Below are positions 4,717 to 9,621 of a stretch of 9,621 nt of DNA, piece by piece. The notes under the pieces are model-generated. The model ran no database searches, had not been told where the DNA came from, and worked only from the letters and a program-made list of their open reading frames with translations. Source of the DNA: Clostridia bacterium (GTDB lineage Bacteria > Bacillota > Clostridia > Christensenellales > Borkfalkiaceae); assembly GCA_017503885.1 (NCBI GenBank), contig JAFVSF010000124.1, forward strand, positions 1-9,621. The letters run 5' to 3'. The stretch's first letter is position 1. Each line of letters begins with the position of its first letter. The translations under genes were made by a program, and so were the position numbers.

Positions 4717-6342
4717 ATGACAGCTAAGAAGAACAACGCACTGCCGACTGATGTCGGCGAAACCAAGACTGATATTGTCTTGGAGAACAATGATTCTCAG
4801 GTACCTGAGGAAGAAACTTCCGATGTTGGAGTCTGTGAAACTGAAACGGTTAAGGAAACCCCTTCGCCCGGATACGAAGAATTCGGCGAACCGCCCAAAA
4901 CTGATTTAGAAGCACAGAATGAAGACGTTGAGGCGTCTGGGAATCAGGAAGAAAACGCCCCAATTCCTAAAACTGAATTTGGGGATACAGGAGAAGCAAC
5001 GACCCAGGTAACAGAAGGAGTGGAAATTATCGGTGAGAGTGAAACCGATACAGGACCGCACCAGGAAGACGTTCACCCGGGGAGGGAATTCTCTGAAAAC
5101 AATCAAGTTCTCGAAACCGATAGGGAAATTGATGAAGGGATATCAACCGGCGAAATCGACTCGAAAGAAACCACAAAAACTGATTCGGAAATGACAGAAA
5201 AACCCTTGAATGCCATGGAGAATTCTGGCGAAGAGGAGGAAACTGTGAAACCGAAAAAGAAAAGTGGTTCTTTAGAAGTTGCTAAGGCCAAAGAAGAAGC
5301 GGTAGAAGATATTAATCCTGAAAAGAAAAAGAAGAAAAGGGTAAAAAAATCGGAAACGCAGGAAACCGAAACCGTAGTAACTGAAAAAACGCAAGAGGAC
5401 GTCAGTGTTGCTAAGAAAGTGGCAAAAAAGCAAACACTCGTAAAACCGATGCGTGATGTTGTAACCATTGATAACGAGAGAAGAGTGGAAACAGAAGAAG
5501 ATAAAGCTCAAAACGATTTGTTAGACCTTTTGGAATCTCTCAAGGGTGGAAGATTTCTCACGGGAGTAATTCAAGGCGTAGAAAGCACGGAGAACGGTAA
5601 CGAATCTTTTGCAGTCATTTATCATGGAGTCTTTAAGGTAATAATTCCTGCTTTGGAATTGGTTGAAGAACCTAATGATTATAGAGGGCTTAATCCTAAA
5701 GAAGTTCAGAAATACTTGCTTTCAAAAAGGTTGGGAACTGAAATCGATTATATGGTTAAAGGAATCGATAAAGAGTCCGGAGTGGCTGTAGCTAGTCGCA
5801 AAGATGCAATGAGAGTAAAACGAAAGTTATATTATTTCGGCAAAGATAGGGATGGGAACAATTTGTTATATCCGGATGTTTGTGCCGAAGCGCGCGTAGT
5901 ATCGGTTATACGAGCAGGAATTTTCGTTGAAGTGTTTGGGGTAGAAACTTATATTCCGCTAAAACAGCTTAGCTATCAAAGATTAATGGATGCGAAACTG
6001 GATTATCAAACAGGGCAAAGAATTATCGTAAAAATTCTTGAAATTGATAAGACGGACCCGCAGAATATTAAGATCAAAGCTTCTGTTAAAAAGGCGAGAG
6101 AAAACCCCTATGAAAAAGTAACAAGGAAATATAGCGTAGACAATTGTTATGTTGGTACTGTAAGCTTGGTGAATGAAAGTGGGGTTTTTGTAGACCTTGG
6201 TGAAGGTATTGATTGTCTTTGCTATTATCCGAAACGTGGGCGACCGCCAAGAGGTGCACGTGTGTCTGTGCGCATATTGGAGATAAATCCCACAACCAAC
6301 CGTCTTTGGGGTGTAATTGTGCATATAGCAATGCCTCGATAA
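4717..6342 (+). CDS. S1-domain RNA-binding protein with acidic repeat tail
   Basis: 541 residues. The ATG at 4717 follows AAGGAGGT (4703-4710), a near-perfect ribosome site. Residues 1-175 are acidic, Thr/Glu/Asp-rich and probably disordered, with a degenerate 24-residue repeat. Residues about 180-250 are Lys-rich (a run of five Lys near 205, and VAKKVAKKQ), a likely nucleic-acid or ribosome contact. Three S1-like OB folds follow: about 278-365 (degenerate, with GVIQGVE and FKVIIPALE), 386-460 (ARVVSVIRAGIFVEVFGVE, then VKILEIDK) and 475-540 (VGTVSLVNESGVFVDLGEGID, then VRILEIN). S1 domains bind RNA, so a cytoplasmic translation or RNA role is likely. It is not standard ribosomal protein S1, because the tail and the degenerate first domain differ. 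From memory, such tailed S1 proteins occur on conjugative elements of Bacillota. The gene is probably co-transcribed with the gene at 6408. Confidence 0.85.
   Translation: MTAKKNNALPTDVGETKTDIVLENNDSQVPEEETSDVGVCETETVKETPSPGYEEFGEPPKTDLEAQNEDVEASGNQEENAPIPKTEFGDTGEATTQVTEGVEIIGESETDTGPHQEDVHPGREFSENNQVLETDREIDEGISTGEIDSKETTKTDSEMTEKPLNAMENSGEEEETVKPKKKSGSLEVAKAKEEAVEDINPEKKKKKRVKKSETQETETVVTEKTQEDVSVAKKVAKKQTLVKPMRDVVTIDNERRVETEEDKAQNDLLDLLESLKGGRFLTGVIQGVESTENGNESFAVIYHGVFKVIIPALELVEEPNDYRGLNPKEVQKYLLSKRLGTEIDYMVKGIDKESGVAVASRKDAMRVKRKLYYFGKDRDGNNLLYPDVCAEARVVSVIRAGIFVEVFGVETYIPLKQLSYQRLMDAKLDYQTGQRIIVKILEIDKTDPQNIKIKASVKKARENPYEKVTRKYSVDNCYVGTVSLVNESGVFVDLGEGIDCLCYYPKRGRPPRGARVSVRILEINPTTNRLWGVIVHIAMPR
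4765..5238 (+). repeat. Degenerate 72-bp (24-residue) tandem repeat in the S1 protein tail
   Basis: A K/E-T-D/E triplet recurs with its Thr at residues 18, 42, 62, 86, 110, 134 and 155, that is spacings of 24, 20, 24, 24, 24 and 21. Units three and five also share EDV and EN at matching places (codons GAAGACGTT and GAAAAC). The units have diverged strongly, so the array is old or under relaxed selection. Confidence 0.65.
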
Positions 6343-6352
6343 TAGTTTTTAG

Positions 6353-6376
6353 AGTATCAGATTTTAATAGTATCAG
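6353..6376 (+). repeat. Short direct repeat in the S1 to 6408 spacer
   Basis: AGTATCAG occurs at 6353-6360 and 6369-6376, sixteen bases apart, each followed by a T/A run. The spacer (6343-6407) shows no terminator and no good promoter, consistent with co-transcription. The repeat could be a regulator half-site pair or chance in AT-rich DNA. Confidence 0.3.
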
Positions 6377-6407
6377 TTTAATTTAAGTAATAAGGAGTAA
6401 ATATCAT

Positions 6408-9400
6408 ATGAAAACTAATATTAAATCAAGAAAATTTTACATGATTTTACTTTGTGCAATAATGGCGATTGCAGCGTTTTTTGGTATTGGATTAAATATT
6501 CAAACGGCTAACGCTGCAACGTCCAGCTCCGCAAAGTATAAAACTTACGGAACTTATTCGACGGGCGGGGGATACTCAGATGGTTGTCCGAGTAATTTCG
6601 GCATCTATATGCATTCCTCGTCTCAGAATGGTTCCACTGGAACAATTTATAACGATAAGGTTTTGAACTGGACTTACGTTTACATTAAAGTTGAGGTTAG
6701 TGCAGTATCAAATCATCAATCTTTCAAACTCACAAAAGATGGTTATAGCTATACGACCAAAACATTGTCGGGTAGTTCTAGTCAAACCCTTTATTCGGGT
6801 GCGCTTCCCGATGGCGAATACGAATTGACGTATGTTGCGGATTATAAGAAAAATATTTTTTATAGTAGAGTAACATATACGTATAAGTATAGATTTGTAA
6901 TCGATAAAACAGCGCCTACCTATACCTTGAAAGAAGGAACAACGAGTATTTCAAGCGGTAGTTATGTAAACGAACAAATTACATACTCGATTAGCGATTA
7001 CAGCCCGTATAGAATCTACTACAAGAAGCCAGGCTATAGTTCGTATTATTCAACTTCTGCTACTTCGTATTCAGTTGCAGCAACAGAAGCGAATAACGGT
7101 TGGTGGTATTTCTATGCGCAAGATAATTACAGTAACTCTAATAGTACTGTAAGCGTTTATCTTGATACGGTTGCACCTGTTGGCAAAGTAACAAACTCTA
7201 GTGGTTCTACAATCGCAAACGGTGGATATACCAATAAACCTATTAAGTATACGGCTACGGATACAGGCGGGGTTTCTTACTATCAAGTAAAGAAACCTGG
7301 TTCTACTTCGTGGACCAGTTATACGGCAGGTTCGGAACTTTCTAGTTCTTACGGTTGGTATACGTTTAGAGCGGTTGATAGAGCAGGTAATATTTCTCAA
7401 GAATATCAAGTGTATTATGATGAAACGGCGCCTGTTGGAACGCTTTATGCAGGGACAGTTGCAAAATCAAGTGGTGCTTACGTAAGTGCTTCGTATATCA
7501 AATACGTTGCAGGTGACGGCTCTTCTGGTGTTTCGAATTGTTATGTAAGAATGCCTAATGCAACCTACTATACCAGTTATGCAAGTGGAACTCAACTTGC
7601 TACCGAGGGTACGTATTATTTCTATACGATCGACAAATCTGGCAACCAATCTTCAGTTGTAAGTATTACGTTAGATAATACTAGACCTACGGGAACTTTG
7701 TACGGTGGAACGTCATCTATTACGAGTGGGCATTCAACCAATGCAAGTTATATTAGATTCGTTCCATACGATAAATATGGGTTAGCTGGAACTTACGTGA
7801 AATTACCAGGAGCTACTTCTTATACCAGCTACACGTCTGGTGTTCAATACACTGCGGAAGGTCAATATTCATTCTATACGGTTGATAGAGCAGGGAACCA
7901 ATCAGCAACTTACACGGTTACGCTTAATAGACAGATCCCAGCGGCTCAACTTTATGTTGACGATGTAAAAATTGGCAACAATAGTTATACCAACGGATGG
8001 CATATCCGTTTTGAGTGTGAAGAGGAGTGCTTTGTTAAATTGCCAGGAAGCGATGAGTTCGTCGAGTATATGTCAGGCGTTGAATATTACAAGCTTGGTA
8101 AATATGTATTCTATGGAGTTGATGCGGCAGGTAATAGTACTGGCTACTATACGATTGTAATCGATAAAACCCAAAAACCGTTAACGATTTCAAACGTTGA
8201 GAACAATGTGACCAATGGCGACGTTGTGATTGATTGGGTTGATGGGGATCCTGACGTATATGCGCCTGTAAGACGTGTAACTATTAACGGTAAACCATAT
8301 ACTAAAGGCAGTACAATCCATACGATTGACACTGGTGTTTACAATGTAGTATGTACGGACGCTGCTGGAAACGTTTGGGAAACGTCGTTTGCTTCTCAAA
8401 AAGTAAACGTTCTTACGCAAACTTTACAACAAAAGTATTACGAAGCGTATGACAAAGCGGGGGATTATTATGCGTTTATGAACTATGAAAATGCATATGA
8501 GTTTGCTCTTGCTAGAGAAAATGGATTTGTAAAAACAGGCACCTGGCACAATGAAGATTGGGATACTGGTATTGCAATGGATGCCAAAGATAGCGTTAAT
8601 GCAGTAAACGGTACTTATTTCATCTACAAAAAAGAAGGTAATCCCGATGCTGAAGTTGCATATTTTACAGAAGAAAGATTAAACGAAGTTATTGCTCAAT
8701 ATGCAAAAGTTGGTATTAACTCGTATTTCTACTGGGAAAAAGAACCCGCAATGACGCTGGAGGGTGAAAGACTTTATGAGTATTCCGATGCAAAACAAAT
8801 TCTTGCGTCGTCTATCGAATTCTGTGAAAACATCGGTACCGAAATTGACGGTGATGTGTTTGTAGGAAATATATATGACGTAGAAGGCAAGCATGACCTT
8901 AAGGTTTATGATGAATGGGGTAATTCCTGCGATTATAAACTTATCGTTGTAAGAAGCGCAGCAGACATTCATTATACCGTTGGCGAGGGTGTAAGCAACC
9001 TAGTTGTATACGATAGAGTATATTATTTCAAGAATGGTATCACTGTAAGTATTTCGGATGGCTTAGATGCATTTGCAATGTTTGTTGTTTACGACCAAAA
9101 CGAAGAGGTGCTTGGTAAGTTCCTTGCAACTGAAACTTACTCTATTGAAAAGAGTGGTCGTTATACGGTAGAAACCATCAACCATTTTGGCGTGTCTGAA
9201 AAATTCCAAATTGTTATTTCTAATGATGCACCGTCCGCTACTTTAACGGAAAACGTGTTAGATAAGAAATTAGAAATCAATGTTACAGAAAGTGTTGATG
9301 CTGATTCTCATATTCAAACGTTAGAAATCTATAAGTCATACGACAATGGTACGACTTGGACCCTTATTTCGGAAGACGACTACGGTACTCCGATTTCGCT

Positions 9401-9621
9401 TGAAACCCTTAAATATGCATTTAGAACTACGGCTACTTATAAAGTTGTTTTAACGGATGAGTTTAGAACTGGTATTGATGCAATTGAAGCTATACTTGGT
9501 TACGTTCAACCTGAACCATACGGAGAACTTAAAGGCGTTGAAAATGGTGGGCATACAAATGGCTCCGCATCTTTTACTTGGACCGACGAAGCTATTGTAA
9601 GTCTTGAAATTGGTGATGGAC
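6408..9621 (+). CDS. Large secreted Ig-like repeat protein, 3' end beyond window
   Basis: At least 1071 codons with no stop before the window end. The ATG at 6408 follows AAGGAG (6392-6397). Residues 1-36 form a signal peptide (IKSRK, hydrophobic core, cleavage likely after ANA at 34-36), matching the signal of the 948 protein. Residues 37-168 are an unassigned Ser/Tyr/Thr-rich domain. Residues 170-590 hold five Ig-like units of 80-87 residues, ending in forms such as DRAGNIS and DAAGNST. Residues 591-665 are a divergent unit with IDWVDGD and GKPYTKG. Residues 667-850 form a different region rich in Tyr, Trp and Glu that I cannot assign. More Ig-like strands follow, and the last visible stretch again reads TNGSASFTWTDEA. 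It is expected to be extracellular. The anchor is outside the window. A surface adhesin or structural role is plausible. It shares strands such as KKPGSTSW with the 948 protein. Confidence 0.87.
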   Translation, partial: MKTNIKSRKFYMILLCAIMAIAAFFGIGLNIQTANAATSSSAKYKTYGTYSTGGGYSDGCPSNFGIYMHSSSQNGSTGTIYNDKVLNWTYVYIKVEVSAVSNHQSFKLTKDGYSYTTKTLSGSSSQTLYSGALPDGEYELTYVADYKKNIFYSRVTYTYKYRFVIDKTAPTYTLKEGTTSISSGSYVNEQITYSISDYSPYRIYYKKPGYSSYYSTSATSYSVAATEANNGWWYFYAQDNYSNSNSTVSVYLDTVAPVGKVTNSSGSTIANGGYTNKPIKYTATDTGGVSYYQVKKPGSTSWTSYTAGSELSSSYGWYTFRAVDRAGNISQEYQVYYDETAPVGTLYAGTVAKSSGAYVSASYIKYVAGDGSSGVSNCYVRMPNATYYTSYASGTQLATEGTYYFYTIDKSGNQSSVVSITLDNTRPTGTLYGGTSSITSGHSTNASYIRFVPYDKYGLAGTYVKLPGATSYTSYTSGVQYTAEGQYSFYTVDRAGNQSATYTVTLNRQIPAAQLYVDDVKIGNNSYTNGWHIRFECEEECFVKLPGSDEFVEYMSGVEYYKLGKYVFYGVDAAGNSTGYYTIVIDKTQKPLTISNVENNVTNGDVVIDWVDGDPDVYAPVRRVTINGKPYTKGSTIHTIDTGVYNVVCTDAAGNVWETSFASQKVNVLTQTLQQKYYEAYDKAGDYYAFMNYENAYEFALARENGFVKTGTWHNEDWDTGIAMDAKDSVNAVNGTYFIYKKEGNPDAEVAYFTEERLNEVIAQYAKVGINSYFYWEKEPAMTLEGERLYEYSDAKQILASSIEFCENIGTEIDGDVFVGNIYDVEGKHDLKVYDEWGNSCDYKLIVVRSAADIHYTVGEGVSNLVVYDRVYYFKNGITVSISDGLDAFAMFVVYDQNEEVLGKFLATETYSIEKSGRYTVETINHFGVSEKFQIVISNDAPSATLTENVLDKKLEINVTESVDADSHIQTLEIYKSYDNGTTWTLISEDDYGTPISLETLKYAFRTTATYKVVLTDEFRTGIDAIEAILGYVQPEPYGELKGVENGGHTNGSASFTWTDEAIVSLEIGDG
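6915..8400 (+). repeat. Ig-like unit array in the 6408 protein
   Basis: Unit-opening prolines fall at 6915, 7176, 7431, 7686, 7938 and 8178, giving periods of 261, 255, 255, 252 and 240 bases. Most units read P-x-G near the start, then K(K/L)PG or a variant with SYT(S/A)G, then YxFYxxDxxGNxS. The first period (261) is the same as in the 948 gene, and the final, divergent unit carries YTKG in both proteins. Confidence 0.78.

Noticed and set aside
5103..5468. Minus-strand open frame of 121 codons rich in Ser and Phe
   Set aside because: It is the antisense of the Glu/Lys-rich S1 tail; the GAA/AAA codon bias keeps the opposite strand open.
7071..7409. Minus-strand open frame of 112 codons, and others at 7467-7649 and 8147-8420
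   Set aside because: All are antisense to the Ig-like repeat gene, lack ribosome sites and look like no known protein.

Overview
The window looks like an AT-rich Bacillota chromosome or integrated element, most likely a gut-type Clostridia relative. This rests on strong GGAGG ribosome sites, U-tailed hairpin terminators, Phd/RelE/DinJ toxin-antitoxin families, and secreted proteins built from tyrosine-rich Ig-like units and C/CxxC/GH repeats. TGG is used for Trp and TGA as a stop, so the standard bacterial code fits. The lineage is inferred from style, not from a marker gene.

Layout, all on the + strand: (1) 2-529, the 3' part of a CPBP-family membrane protease gene. (2) 530-947, a stretch without an intact gene. 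It holds a perfect 19-bp operator-like palindrome, a broken Xre-type regulator remnant, an 18-bp direct repeat and two tandem terminator-like hairpins. (3) 948-3479, a secreted surface protein with a signal peptide, about four Ig-like units, six 38-residue repeats carrying C, CxxC and GH, and a C-terminal pair of membrane helices. (4) 3575-4632, a compact toxin-antitoxin cassette: consensus promoter, Phd/YefM antitoxin, RelE/ParE toxin overlapping it by 11 nt, a second antitoxin of the RelB/DinJ type, and a terminator. (5) 4651-6342, another hairpin followed by an S1-domain protein with a long acidic tail built on a cryptic 24-residue repeat. (6) 6408 to the window end, a second large secreted Ig-like repeat protein, paralogous in its repeats to the one at 948 and running off the window without a stop.

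How they may fit together: the two secreted proteins share signal-peptide style, Ig-like unit and unit order, so they probably belong to one cell-surface system. The S1 gene sits 65 nt upstream of the second one with no terminator between, so those two are likely co-transcribed. The toxin-antitoxin unit has its own promoter and terminator and looks like an inserted stability cassette. The S1 protein, the toxin-antitoxin genes, the regulator debris and the VirB2/TrbC-like tail of the 948 protein are all things seen on integrative conjugative elements. No relaxase, coupling protein, VirB4, integrase or att site is visible here, so that reading is an inference.
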